Shown here: one piece after another, positions 33,252 through 44,749 of the stretch
Numbering within the stretch: the stretch's first letter is position 1
Layout of the letters: each line of letters opens with the position of its first letter
Assembly (NCBI GenBank): GCA_020912385.1
Contig: CP087213.1
Coordinates: 2,444,760-2,508,759, forward strand
Reading direction: 5' to 3'
DNA from: Neofusicoccum parvum
Taxonomy: Eukaryota; Ascomycota; Dothideomycetes; Botryosphaeriales; Botryosphaeriaceae
DNA length: 64,000 nt
Translations under genes and position numbers: made by a program
The notes under the pieces: model-generated
Told to the model about the DNA's origin: nothing
Database searches by the model: none
The model's input: only the letters and a program-made list of their open reading frames with translations

Positions 33252-33420
33252 AAGAGAATAACTTAAATATAAGAAGTACTTAGTATTACGTAACCTACTA
33301 ATAATCTTCTAAGGCTTCTCCTAAGGCTCTAGACTCTAATATTACTCTTTTTCCCCCTCTTTTCCCTCCCCCCCTCTCTAAGAAGAATAGGTCGGGTTCT
33401 AGCCCTTTTCTAATTTAGTT
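33252..33420 (-). repeat. Partial LTR plus polypurine tract of the gypsy family seen at 46-52 kb
   Basis: 33252-33341 matches the inner end of the 181-bp LTRs at 46188 and 51950 (shared strings such as acttaaatataa and ctaaggctctagactctaata, here less mutated). The following T/C-rich run (33342-33375) corresponds to the element's polypurine tract on the minus strand. The rest of that copy is missing. Confidence 0.7.
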
Positions 33421-33762
33421 TAGTTCTTCTATAGATCCTTCTATTGAATCCTATTAACCTATAGAATAAGATATTAACGGTCTGAATAGTCTTATCCTCG
33501 AGGTTACTGTCACGACTCAAGAAGAACAAGTTAGATTCTCGAAATTGACTAAAGTTTCTAAGCTAGAGAAAAGAAAGAGAAAAGAAAGAGAATAGAGGAG
33601 GAAGGGGGGAACTTATATATCCAGCCTAGATGCTAGTTGAAGTTGAATAGCCGGTCTCAGGCTTCCCTTTCCCGTACGTTCCCGCTAAGTGTTTGCTCTC
33701 AGCAAACCCCGTGTCTTAGACATCTTATCTCAGATAAGTGCTTTAGCCTGATTAGGCTTAGT

Positions 33763-33804
33763 CTTCTACAGGTCGACCTGCTCAATCCCGTCGACCTGTA
33801 GAAG
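33763..33804. repeat. Perfect 15-bp inverted repeat with 12-nt loop
   Basis: Arms 33763-33777 (cttctacaggtcgac) and 33790-33804 (its reverse complement) are exact. This sits just beyond the 3' part of the LINE ORF1 relic. Meaning unknown. Confidence 0.85.
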
Positions 33805-33839
33805 GGCTTGGCGCTAACACTGCTTTCTTACCTAGAGAG

Positions 33840-35171
33840 TGAGATGTTGACGGTCTGAATCGTCACAGCTTAGGGTTGTTCCCTGTAGTTTCCTGGCGCG
33901 GCCAGTCGGGCTTGAGTTGCTCTAGCCTGGTGGGCCTTGCGCGCTGAGCATAGGTTACTCCAGGCTATATGTTTTTGGGAGTAGTTTGCACACTGTGTTT
34001 TCTCCTTTCCGCACTCCCTTGTGTCGTGGCTGCCTGTACACTGACCGCACTTTTGCTCTTTCCTACAGTGGGTGGCAATGTGGCCATATGCCTGGCACTT
34101 GAAGCATTGGGTTACTGTAAAGTTCGCACTATAGTACTCTGCTGTGTGTAGGGTAAAGTTGCAGATTAGTCCTTTAGCGATAATCTGGTTGGCTATCTCA
34201 GGGTCTATGGTACTGAGGATGATTGCGGAGTGTGTTTTCCCTTCTGGGAGCTTCTTCTTCAGCCAGGCTAGCTTACTAATATGCAGTCCTGGATGTAAGA
34301 CCAGGTTTTGCTCCTGTAGGGCCTTGGTGGCCTGGGGATCCGTGGTGTTAATTCCCTTGACAGGGACGTTGTGGACTAGTACTGAGTATAGTTGTTGATT
34401 TGGGCGGACCTCGTTTCCGAGTCCAGTGGTCCACTCCTAGTCCTGAAGAAGGGCTGTCCTTGTTTGTGTATCCGAAACAAAGATCCTAATATCCCCACTA
34501 GGGAGCTTTCTAGCAGCGAGTACCCTTTTATAGGCTAGGCCTTTTCCTGCCTGGATCTTTTGAATGATGGCTTCGTTTGGGAGACTCGCTACTTCCTGTC
34601 TATTTGCTTCATCTGGAAGGTGGAGGGTGATTTCTGTGGTGGTGGGCGGGGTGGGAGGCTTCAGGGCTGTTTGGGCTGCGATGTGTGCCCAGCTTGGGCT
34701 AGTTGGTGTAGGCGCTACCTGGATACGGCTGACTGTTTTCTGGACCTGCTTGACTTCCCTTAGGATATCCTTCAGGTTTGGTTCCTTGGCTGCTGCCTCC
34801 TGGCGGAGGGTAATGTGGTCCTGGAAGATTTCCTTGGCGGCGCCGAGAAAATTTTTTATCTGGCTGTTGAGGGCTGAAGGTCTACTAGCGATTGTCTAGA
34901 GGGCTTGTAGGATGGCATCTACTGTTGTAGCAGCTCTCTGGATATATTCTATGCTGATTTGGCCGCGCTGCAGGCTTTTAGGTGTCTACTAGGGGCGGGT
35001 AGAGGTGGGTACTGGGAGGGGTTGTTCAGCCCTTTCCATAGTCTTAATTCTAACCACCACGTTGCTGCTACTGCTAGGAAGGGTGTTGCTAGGGTTTTGA
35101 GGCCTAGAAGAGCCCCTAGGGGTTTCTTCCGTAGCCGTAGCTTGAGGTCGGATTTTTAGTATGTTCATGTT
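33840..35171 (-). pseudogene. LINE (Tad-like) ORF1 relic with CCHC zinc knuckles
   Basis: Read on the minus strand from about 35166 (start MNILKIRPQATATEE), a coding frame persists with scattered TAG/TAA stops. It passes LPSGDIRIFVSDTQTRTALL (near 34470) and SKLAWLKKKLPEGKTHSA (near 34260), and then a CCHC knuckle, CFKCQAYGHIATHC, followed by CGQCTGSHDTREC (34110-34000). This is the gag-like ORF1 of a fungal non-LTR element. The reverse-transcriptase ORF that should follow is absent here. The stops fit C-to-T or G-to-A decay. Confidence 0.72.
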
Positions 35172-35254
35172 TTTTAAGGGTTGGATAGATAGATAGATAA
35201 ATTCATTTCTTCCCGATATAGCTCCCTTACGGGTCCATACGGGGCTGGCTATCT

Positions 35255-35372
35255 GTAATTGTCAACCACATTGGCCCGCAATCACGTGTTTTACCTCCTT
35301 GTTCCACATGCGTTTTACTACTTGCCTTGTTACTACACCATACACCTACCCCTGCACAAGTCATTCACCCTA
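35255..35372 (+). repeat. Terminal-repeat-like sequence, left copy
   Basis: It begins attgtcaaccacatt and is matched in inverted orientation at 44015-44049 (about 32 bases, one or two differences). It is also matched in direct orientation over about 113 bp at 44267-44380. Orientation suggests the left terminus of a TIR element. Confidence 0.65.
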
Positions 35373-35929
35373 GTTATGCGTATTTCCGTAAATCCGATCA
35401 TTACACCTATATAGCAAGATTCTGTAGTAACAATAAGAAAACCAGCGGTGTCTTACTTTCTCACGCCGTTCGACAGCAATTATTTTACATGAGGGGGAAA
35501 ACCTTGTTCACTAGGTAAAAACCCCTCCTCTCTGCTCAGGTATGTCTTCCTCTCCTTATTCCGTTTTTCCTGTTTACTAGTAGTGGCTGCTGTGGCAGCC
35601 CTTCATTCAATTGCTAGTGTGTCCTTTCAGTCTTCGTCCCGGTCCTCCTGGTGGTTCTCCTGGTGGTCCTCCTAGTTGTCCTCCTGGTGATCCTCCTGGA
35701 GCATTTCCCTGGCTAGGCTGAACTGGTTTAGAAGCCCTGTGCGTAGGAACCATACTGTCGCTGCCTTAATCCTTGAGGGTTGGATAGCCCTTATGGATTT
35801 AAGGGTTGGATCTGTTCTGATCCAATGTGGGTCCTTGTGGAGCCGCACGTGGTCTAGTATGTGATGTCTTCCTTGGCGTTTATTCTTGCGCCCGTTGTCC
35901 GCGCTTCCCGTCTTCCCTTACTTTTATCG
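35373..35929. other. Repeat-derived stretch without a gene
   Basis: 35640-35700 carries a run of imperfect ggtcctcctggt-type units (Gln/Glu/Asp-rich if read on the minus strand). No intact frame. Confidence 0.4.
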
Positions 35930-36905
35930 GACTAGGGTTCGTAATAGCGCCCTGCTGCGAGAGTTTAAGCCGAGGACTGCACTGGTATACTCCCTAAAAA
36001 GCTGTTCGAAATCTTTGTCTGTTAATTCTTTCAGCTCAGGGTCCTTGATCTGTCCCGCCTTGTGTAGGCTCTCTCCCACCATTTCTCCAACCTCCTTCCA
36101 GGAGAACTCCTTGCCATTCTCACAGAAGAAGTACGGATTATTAAGAACCTATGAGGCTGGGTGCTTTTCCATGGCGTAGAGAAGGACAATGTAAGCTCAC
36201 GCGAGATCCAGGACATGGATTTGGGATTCGACGGAGAGTCCTTTACCCACGTGGCCGGAGTACCCGTTCACCAATGCAAAGCGTGTAACGGTGGGAAGCT
36301 GGATAGAAATTCGGTCATACCTCGGGTTGTAACTATAGATCTCTAGTAGCACCATAATCGTAAGCTTTATATTCTCACCAAGCTCTTTTGCAGTGCGTAC
36401 GATGGTGAGATCGATTAGGCAGTGTGGCGCGTTGTTAGGGAGAGCGTTAATAGCGGCTAGGTTTTTATCGTCGTAGACTATCTCTCCCTTGAACGCTCCT
36501 TTGGCTCCGTTATCGAGCACGGACGTGCCGGAGGTATAAATGTAGATTATAGGCCTTCCGTCTGCTGCGCGCTACTTCACACCGTCAAGTACGGCCTCTA
36601 CAGACGGCAGATCGTCAGCTGTGGCGGTGTAAAAGACAATCTGGAAATTTCCTTACTAGACAGGTATCAACCAGTAGGGATTCAACGAGATATACGTCCG
36701 CTTTAGCTGTCTCCCGTACGATTAATAGTTTGTCGTGTAAGTCTCTGAGGACTACTTTAGCTCCAGAGGTTTTAATGCTCTTAGCATGCTCTTTTCTCCG
36801 AACGAGGCCGGTGACCTGATAGCCTTCTACCACAAGTAATTCGAGAACATTCCAGCCGATGAAGCCAGGACCGATGATGAATACGGATTTTCCCGATATT
36901 AGTTC
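35930..36905 (-). pseudogene. NAD(P)-binding (epimerase/NmrA-like) pseudogene
   Basis: On the minus strand a Rossmann start, SVFIIGPGFIGWNVLELL (near 36890-36840), leads into VEGYQVTGLVRRKEHAKSI. It continues through IYIYTSGTSVLDNGAKGAF (near 36540) and GYSGHVGKGLSVESQIHVLDLA, then KHPAS and a C-terminal piece with GKEFSWKEVGEMVG. This is the outline of NAD-dependent epimerase or NmrA-like proteins of about 330 residues. The frame is broken by TAG and TGA codons at places where Trp, Gln or Arg would fit, and at least one frame change near 36650. It is non-functional as read, probably through RIP. Confidence 0.65.
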
Positions 36906-38650
36906 AGAAGACGTGAAGGATCGGTTTGCGCCTCAGTTTTGTGCTTTAAAGTGCGGCTTGCGTAGGGCATTGGCGTTACTTGACCCCGAGGATAAGTTAC
37001 TGAGTTTAAAAACACAGGCTTGCAGTCCAAGGACATCACGTCATAGCTCTTACGGACGACGATTGCATTTGAAATCAACCTCTCTGCCAGGAGGTACTAA
37101 GTGTGGCACAGACGAACTGATTGGGCCGCTTGAAGACCACCGTCCCAACCCGGTATAGCGCAATCAGCTCCCCTCAGCGGCTCTCTGCTCTTGTTGAATC
37201 TTCTCCACTGTAGTGCATGCATTCCGGCTCTGCTGCATCGAATATTACCAAGCAGTCTTAATTTCGCAGTGCGAAATCCGCTAGGCCGCATCAGAGTCCG
37301 CTTGTAGACGAAGCAAGGTCGGCTACTTGTACCACAGTGTTTCATCCCTTAGAGAGCGTCAGCGACGGCCCATGGCCTGCGAGCATTTGCAGTGGAACAC
37401 GCGTCAGCCCGAGACGAGTGGCATCGTGAGGCCGGTGAATAACTGACCCAGACAGCGGGAACACTGGATCTATCCACACTCGAAGAGCGGAAAGAGACGA
37501 GTACCGGCACGAGATGGTCTAAAAGAGCAAGAGGCGCAGATATTCGCTGGGTAGCAAGGCAGTGGACAGTCATCGACGGCTTCACGTGCAATATTTTCCC
37601 AAGGCGATCGGTCCGGCAACCCCGCACTTCCAGTGCATCCCGACTGCTGGGCCACGAATCAGGTCTGCGTTTGCTCTGGGTGTTCCGATGTTGTCGAGCA
37701 CACCTTCAACGTTGAGGGTGCTCAGATGATTCACCTGATGGAGGGCCTGCCTGCTTGTCGACGAGACCCGGCCCCGGACTCCGCGCTCGGCTAGTCGTAA
37801 CGCCACCGGGCCCGCGGCAGGGCGGCAGGGCGGCAGAGCTCAGCTCAGGATGCTGACAGCCTGGGGCCAGACGAATCCAAGAAACGGGCTGGAAGCTGCC
37901 CTGATTCCGCTCCGCCCGGCTACCAATAGCCTGCTCCGCACCGCCGACAGTGCTGCTGTCCGTCATCCGCGCCTTGCGTCTACGGGCCGCCACGTCTGCA
38001 TTGCACTCACGCAGGTGCAGTCACAGCCGCTGTAGAGGCCCGAGCCGCGTAATCGTGGGGGCGCCGCTCTTCTAACCGGCCGCTACGGGATGCACCGCTT
38101 GTGACCAACCTGAGACATGGGAGAGCAAGAGCTGCTGGGTGCATACCGCTTCGGGCTAGCCGTGGCACGAGGGGGGCCTGCTGACTGGCTACTATATACT
38201 ACCTCCTAGTGCCGCTCTCTTCGCGTGACTTTGCCCTGTTTTCGTGCCGCTTCCACCACTATGAGTCGTGCTTCTACTGCTTATCTTTAGCCGTTGGCTG
38301 GAGCTTATAGTGTACATCATCCGCTACATCAGCCTGACGGCCGCTTAGCGGACAGCTTTATCTATAGGGCGCTGGTCGACATTGCTCAATTTTTCTCTAC
38401 ACATGTACTTCACGTAATATACACGACAAAGAGCCACTTACCCTTACGAACGCTAGAAAGCGCTGTAGCTATGGCGTTTATACCGATAGCTGTTTTAAAT
38501 ACTATACAAAGGCTACTGCTTGCCGAAAGCAAACACGACAGTATACCAGTCGAGACAGTAAGCGTTTTCATCCTAATACTTTATAGATACGTTTGTTCAT
38601 TACGTTTACATGTTCCATCACGCTACGGAAGCTGGACTAGTGTTTGTTAG
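36906..38650. other. No supported gene
   Basis: Short frames only. 37100-38060 is GC-rich and 38240-38640 has a plus-strand frame (from 38294) with no recognisable motif. It may be the 5' part of the relic that follows. Confidence 0.4.
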
Positions 38651-39290
38651 TGTCTAAGTTATTGTAGGACTAGACCAGCGGCGATCTACCGCTGTCGCTA
38701 CCGCCCTAACGCTTGGATTCTTAGTGCTAATACCCTCTAAGAGAAGCTCGCACAGAGCTCGTATAGCTACTACCAAACAGTCTCGACACCCCGTTAATCA
38801 AGCGACTGCCACTGGTACGTCGCTATCGAGATATAGAAAGAAAGGCCTCGGGTCTAGGACTGTACGGTCTATTACGTAGTTAAGGGCAGAGCTCCGCTAG
38901 TACGGAAATTAGATAAGGACGCTTAAGAGCGCTCTCTAGGATATTCTATCCAGGCTTAAGGAGGCATAGGTGAACCTTAGGACTGTAAAGCAGCATCACC
39001 GCGATATAATAGAACAGGCCTAGGAATCGAAGAAGATTATCTGCCGCTACCTCGAGCTCGGCATGACGATTCCTCCCTGTAAGTCGTTAGATCTACCGAT
39101 GGAGGTCTATTCTGACGACAGTAATTACAAGCTTACGGCGATAATTAAGGAGTAAGAAAACCACATCTCGCGGCTTAGGCGGAGTGTCTAGGGCATTTAA
39201 GATGAGATTTCGTAGAACTAGAAGGAGGCCCGTCGTATCAAGCGCTATATTTCCTTGCGATAAGCGAAGCGTGCCGCTAAAGGACCATAA
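38651..39290 (+). pseudogene. Unidentified coding relic with many amber/ochre stops
   Basis: One plus-strand frame stays coding-like for about 210 codons. It passes SHRARIATTKQSRHPVNQAT, LSRYRKKGLGSRTVRSIT and ICRYLELGMTIPPCKSLDLP, then SDDSNYKLTAIIKE and RRIKRYISLR. More than ten in-frame stops are all TAG or TAA, at positions compatible with former CAG, CAA or TGG. The family is not recognised; the composition is basic with coiled-coil-like leucines. Confidence 0.45.
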
Positions 39291-40727
39291 CTATTTATCG
39301 TGTCATATTGTGAGTTATCTAAGAGGAGGTTCGGGGGCTAACGGAATTTACTAATACGATAAAGGTCCTATCACCCTCGTAGCTTATAACAAACCTTAGC
39401 CGCAGGTAACGGGAGCCTGTAATTTATCGCCAAACGTCCACCTTCATCGACGATATATAAATGCTACGATAGTTCCTCCTATACCTATACCAACACTGAT
39501 GATCGTAGGATGGAAACCTAAGATATAGTCCTTTTCATCCTACCGCCATGGTGATACAATAGGGCTGGATGGCGAGACTGACTGACGCTTAGAAGAAACA
39601 GCTCTTTACGACCTTCTAGCTGTCGTTTCGTAGTATTTTATAGATCCTCGCGAGCGGTCTCTATCCATAGTGGTACCCGTGTTATTTAGAGGATGACGAG
39701 AAGCATCTTCCTAAATCCGTCTCGAGGTTTCAGCGCCTGCTTCAGCGGATGCCTGGTCTTCTCCGATGCCAAGCTTTCCGAAACTCTAAAACATATACGA
39801 TAGACGTACTACATGTAGGATTCCTCGGGTACCTGCGGGCGTGTCTTAGATTATAGGTACGTCGACCTATCAGAACTCCCGCACGCCGCGATTACCCGGA
39901 GATCACTCCATTGCCTAAAGATATAATAATATGTCGCGGTAATTACCCTTCTCGCCTGTACTACACTACATATTACTTTGAGGAATCCGGCGGTTTTCTA
40001 GCGACCTTTGTTCATTCGAAGAGATTGCCTTCTAGAGATTACATCTTTCAAGATTTAGTTAATGTGTAGTGCGGTAATTGTTCCTGATGAATTTCGGTAG
40101 AGATCTTCGAGAATTCATTTGAGTATTTATTCATCAACTTCACTCCTACAAGTGCTCTGAAGGCTCTGCTTTGTAACATATTCGCACTGATCTTCGACCT
40201 GATTATATCCTCAGCCGTGCTTGAATGACGCAATATATAGCAGACTCTAGGTAAGCCACCGTGATTCTTCGTGTTTCTTCCTGCTTCTGCCATGAACTGT
40301 CGTACGTTTTGCGAAAAGGCTAGGGATGCCGAGTCTTCTTCTAGGTGGCAATGGATGCTTGTCTGTACTCATACGCCAATCGTAGACGTTGTTGCGCCGG
40401 GCCGCGCCGGTCGCGAATCATCGGTGGGTAACGCGGACGCGCGGGTGCGGGTGGTGTCACCGTCCGCTTGCTTGGTTGCGGAGATTTTGATTGGTCAAGT
40501 GCCTTCGGCAAACAACCTTCACAACGGACGGGCAGTCGCTGTCGAATGAGTACGAGTGTCCAATGCTATCTCATCTGCCGTGCGACACGCCCGAAATATC
40601 GCAGAGGATCCATATGACTCATCCGAAAAAAAGTCAATGCCTGGTGCTTAGCGCGACGGAACGGGAATAGCCCATACACCATCACCTCGCCATCTCTTCC
40701 GTCCCGCTCCAATTGCCACCATCACCC
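39291..40727. other. No supported gene
   Basis: Mutated, stop-rich DNA to about 40250, then a short normal-composition stretch that would hold the promoter of the F-box pseudogene. Confidence 0.4.
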
Positions 40728-43671
40728 ATGGGCTTTGACGTCTTCTGCGCCGTCTGCGGTGGCCCACTCGGCTGCTACATCCACATCGCTCAAGAGTCTC
40801 GCAAAGCTTGTTTCCGCGAGAAGAGGGAAAAGGCCGACTCGGACGTTTCAGGTGAGCGCCATGATATCATGGTTGATGAATGGCCAGAGCTGAGAAGAAA
40901 GACTCCGGCTTTGATTTCGACAATGAGTAATTCAACGGGTACGATCCGGAGATTATCAACGACGGGCTGATCGAATAGACGGTCCAGAGCGGCCTTCTGC
41001 TCGGCTTCAACCCGAAGTCAACTGCGATTGGAAAGTAAGCCGTTCGCTCACCACGCCACGTTATCCTGCTCACACCGGGAAGGGCATATATAACAGGACC
41101 CTCAAGCTATGATGATTGCGTAGAGATGCCTGTGCATTTCAAGCTCACTATTGCTTACAATGGTCTAGGGCTGCTTCTAGAGCGTGAAGCCCGGCGACGG
41201 TAAGTGCTTGCCGCCAACTTACCTCCGAATTCTAACAAAAACGCCCAGATCCCAACTTCCCGCACGACTCTGACGAGTTCCATTGGTATCCTACTGATCC
41301 CAGTGTGTTTGTTGCAATGTGCTCAGAGATCCACAGTTACAACGTATATGACACCACGCAGACCCGGTGCTTTCCGATCCATAGACCATGCCTCAAAATT
41401 CTTGCCAGGGCTCTCTGTGGTAACGACAAAATTGAAAACCTCGATAAAGACATTCTCTGCCTAATCATGTGCGGTCTGCACCAACGGAAGACCTGTCTCC
41501 AACTCGACTACGGCGAGGCGTCACAGGAACACGGCCAACGCTGGTGGTCCCGCTCCGGTGAAGAGGTGCCTCCCCAAGCCCCTCTCAAAACGCCCTTACG
41601 TCCTCTAATGCCAGTTCCACCGCTCAGATGATGGTAATTAACCCTCTCATCATACCCGACTTCACCCGCCTCCTCCGCAGCACCGTCTCGACCGACAACT
41701 TCGCGCTGGCCCCTCCCGCCGTGCGAGCCGCCGACCTCGAGGCCCGCATCCGCCACGACCCCTTCGCCACCCTCCCCTACGACATCACCCAAAATATCCT
41801 CCTCCACCTCCCCTCCGCCTCCGTCCGCGCCCTCTGCACCGCCTCCTACCCCGTCCACTCCGCCTTCCCCGCCTCCAACCGCAACTTCTGGCGCCAGGCG
41901 CTGCGCGCCTGCATGCCCTGGTTCTGGGAGCTCCACGCCCTGATGCGGCACGGCACGGTCGACCCCGCGACGACCGACCACAAGGGCCTCTTCCTGTGGC
42001 TCGACGGCGCGACGACGCCGCGCAGGGGCCTGAGCGGCCCGTTCATGGGCATCGCGAACCGCCGCCGCGTGTGGGGCGTATGCGACCAGCTGGCCACGCT
42101 GTACGCGCCGCGGGTCGCGCTGCGGGAGAGGGAGCGCGAGCGCGGGAGCGAGGCCCGCGCCGTGTGGGACGGCGCCGTCAACGTCGGCTTGCCGCTGGTA
42201 TGCTGGCCGATGCCAGATCGCGACTTGAGGGCGGCGGGCGTGGCGCCGGTCCCGGCGGAGGATAAGTGTTTGAGGACTTCGGTGGTGCAGTGGGCGTGTG
42301 GGTTTGCCGATCTGGAGCATGGTGGGGTGGTTGAGGCGGCTTGGGATGATGGGGGTACGCTGGTCGGGATGGCGTTCACGTCTGTCAAGAATGAGGTTGT
42401 TGGGAAGAGAAAGTGCTTTGGGAAGATCGATACGGCGTCGAAGGAGACGGTCGAGCTTAAGCACTGGATTGCAGCGTTTATCCTACACATACCGGACATT
42501 TTCCTCGAGAAAGAGCAGGAATCTTCGATCAAGGGCATCACGGTGGGCCTCTGGAAACTCTTAGAAGATGATGAGGGAAAGCTCTGGCGGTACGCAATGC
42601 TTACACCATGTCAAACAGGTCCGCACCGTTTCCGGAGAAGTCAAACACCTCGGAGACACGAGCCAGCGGTACTGCCAGCGCGTCCTCAGGGTCATCGACA
42701 ACCATACCATCATCGGCATCACGGGCTACATCACTAGCGTACGTCCCCCACTCCACCCTCACTTCTCATCATCTCACTCACCCACCCCAGACCGGCAAAA
42801 TTACCCGCCTCGGCCTCGTCCAACGCCCCTCTGCCGGCACTCCAGCCTCTTCTTCCTCAACCGACACTGACGAAGACGAACCAACCCTCCCACACCTCTT
42901 CCGCCCTCTCTGGAAACCCTCGTCCCGCTCCTCTGCGTCCCCGCTCCACACCCCGACCGCTCCCATCTGGTCCCACCACCCGCGCCTCCGCGCCCTGGCG
43001 TTGACCGAGCGCTCCCTCCAGCGCTACCAGTTCGAGTCCAACTACCACTACGACGTAGTCCCGACCGACGTCCTCATCTGGGGCGGCAGCGCGGCTGAGC
43101 TGCAGAGCCTGCGGCGCATTTCGGCGTCCAGGCCGAGCGGCGAGGGCATGGTGGGGTGCGTGCGGGCGGAGTTCGCGGCGCGGTCGGGCATCGCGGCGCG
43201 CACGGTGGGCGAGGCGGCCGCGCGGCGGCTGCTGGTCGAGGACGACTTCCCGGCCGACGGGTGGCTGAAGTTCTGGACGGTGGGGCTCGAGATCGATGGC
43301 AAGGGTGGCGAGAGGGTGGTCACTGTCGACGTGGTGCACGACGAGGAGATCAAGGCTGTCAGGGTGAGTCTGCCGTTCTGAGGGAGTTTTCGTTGAGGCG
43401 CTGACGCTTCTGCAGCTGCGCACTAATCGGGACAGGGACGTCGTATGGGGGAAGCCGCTGTGCGGGACTCCTGTGTGGGAGTCTATGCGGCCGGGCGAGG
43501 GAGAGACGATTGTCGGCCTTGCGCTCGGTTTCACATATCGGTATTATCATCGTGATGGGAGGAAACACTACGTGAGGCCTGTACATCGTGTTGCTTTTGT
43601 GAGCTTGCTGACACTCAGTGCAGTTCTATGTGGAGATGAACTCGGTTTCGGCCTTGACTATGGTTCTCTGA
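40728..43671 (+). pseudogene. Fungal F-box protein pseudogene (multi-exon)
   Basis: The ATG at 40728 (context cccATGGGC) opens MGFDVFCAVCGGPLG, the usual start of a large fungal F-box family. The next exon reads DSGFDFDNE, stop (TAA 40928-40930), FNGYDPEII..., then IE, stop (TAG 40976-40978), TVQSGLLLGFNPKS. A third stop (TAG 41178-41180) lies in the piece before PGDDPNFPHDSDEFHWYPTD. Exons then run through a cysteine-rich part and the F-box itself (DPFATLPYDITQNILLHLP, near 41760), GITGYITS|TGKITRLGL (intron about 42739-42791) and a C-terminus probably ending FYVEMNSVSALTMVL at 43671. The stops sit where Trp or Gln is expected, consistent with RIP. Substrate-adaptor function for SCF ligases is the family role; this copy looks dead. 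Confidence 0.65.
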
Positions 43672-44014
43672 GGGCAGAATGGTGGATATTGGGAGAGTTG
43701 TGATGATCGGAAAGAGGGGTGGGATATTTTGGCACACGATCGAACTGGCTGTTGAGCATACATGAGGTCAGAATATCCTTACAGTTACGAGAGGTCTGTT
43801 GCAAGTGTAGAATGGAGTCAATTGCCGGAATATCTGTCGAACGGCGCGAGTAAGAGTGACACCGCTGTCTTCCTTGATTACTGCTATCGAGTGCTACATA
43901 AATATCTGATCGCAAAGGGGACGCGTACGCAAAAGAGGCTGTGCTAGGTACTAAGAGTTGACGCGTACAGGGTGGAGTGATTGTGGTGTAGTGATCAGAA
44001 GAGGAATACGAGAC

Positions 44015-44049
44015 ACGTGATTGCGGGCAAATGTGGTTGACAATATCTC
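44015..44049 (-). repeat. Terminal-repeat-like sequence, inverted copy
   Basis: It ends ...aatgtggttgacaat, the reverse complement of the sequence starting at 35255, so it could be the right terminus of an element of about 8.8 kb. Confidence 0.6.
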
Positions 44050-44266
44050 AACCTCAGCCTTAAGCTACCCGCGATCAGCATCTGACGCAACATTCGTCTC
44101 GACCCTTCTTTCATCACATCTATAATACCACTGTGGCCTTAACCACCAACCAACGCCGTGCAAAAGCCAGTACATAAGGCCACCGCCGAATAACAAGAAG
44201 TAATATAGAGATCTTTAGTCACAGTAAAGCGATTCACGCCAGAGGATGGAAAACTGTGGAAAAATG

Positions 44267-44380
44267 TCAACCACATTGGCCCGCAAACACGAGTTTTACC
44301 TCCTTGTTCCACACGCGTTTTACTACTTGCCTTGTTACTACACCATACACCTACCCCTGCACAAGTCGTTCACCCTAACC
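44267..44380 (+). repeat. Third terminal-repeat-like copy, cut by the TLH unit
   Basis: Direct match to 35258-35372, but the match stops exactly at a CCCTAACC (44373-44380) where the telomere-linked helicase unit begins. Confidence 0.65.
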
Positions 44381-44674
44381 AAAAGGCCCAAGCGCTGTGC
44401 GATCGCACAGCACCTGGATTGTATGGGGAAAAATCGTCGGGTGGGCTTCGCGCGTACCGCACAGCAATTACCGCACAGCTATTAAAGCGAGGTGCTCGGA
44501 TCGGGCCTAAACTTGGTCAAGTTATAGAGCGCGTCCCCGCGATCACTTTTTATATGAGCTACCTTAAAATCCGACCGCTACGTCGTGAGAAACCAGCCAC
44601 TTGGGGTAAGAGTAGGGTTAGGGTTGGAGATTTTAATGGGGTAAGGGTGATCCGTGCGGCAGCAGCGGCAGTAG

Positions 44675-44675
44675 C

Positions 44676-44749
<74 letters not shown>
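44675..44749. repeat. (AGT)n microsatellite
   Basis: Over twenty consecutive agt/gta triplets. They correspond to a mixed ggc/gca/gta run at 55066-55110 in copy 1, so it probably grew in the decayed copy. Confidence 0.95.

Noticed and set aside
41508..42464. 318-codon minus-strand frame
   Set aside because: Antisense shadow of the F-box exon.
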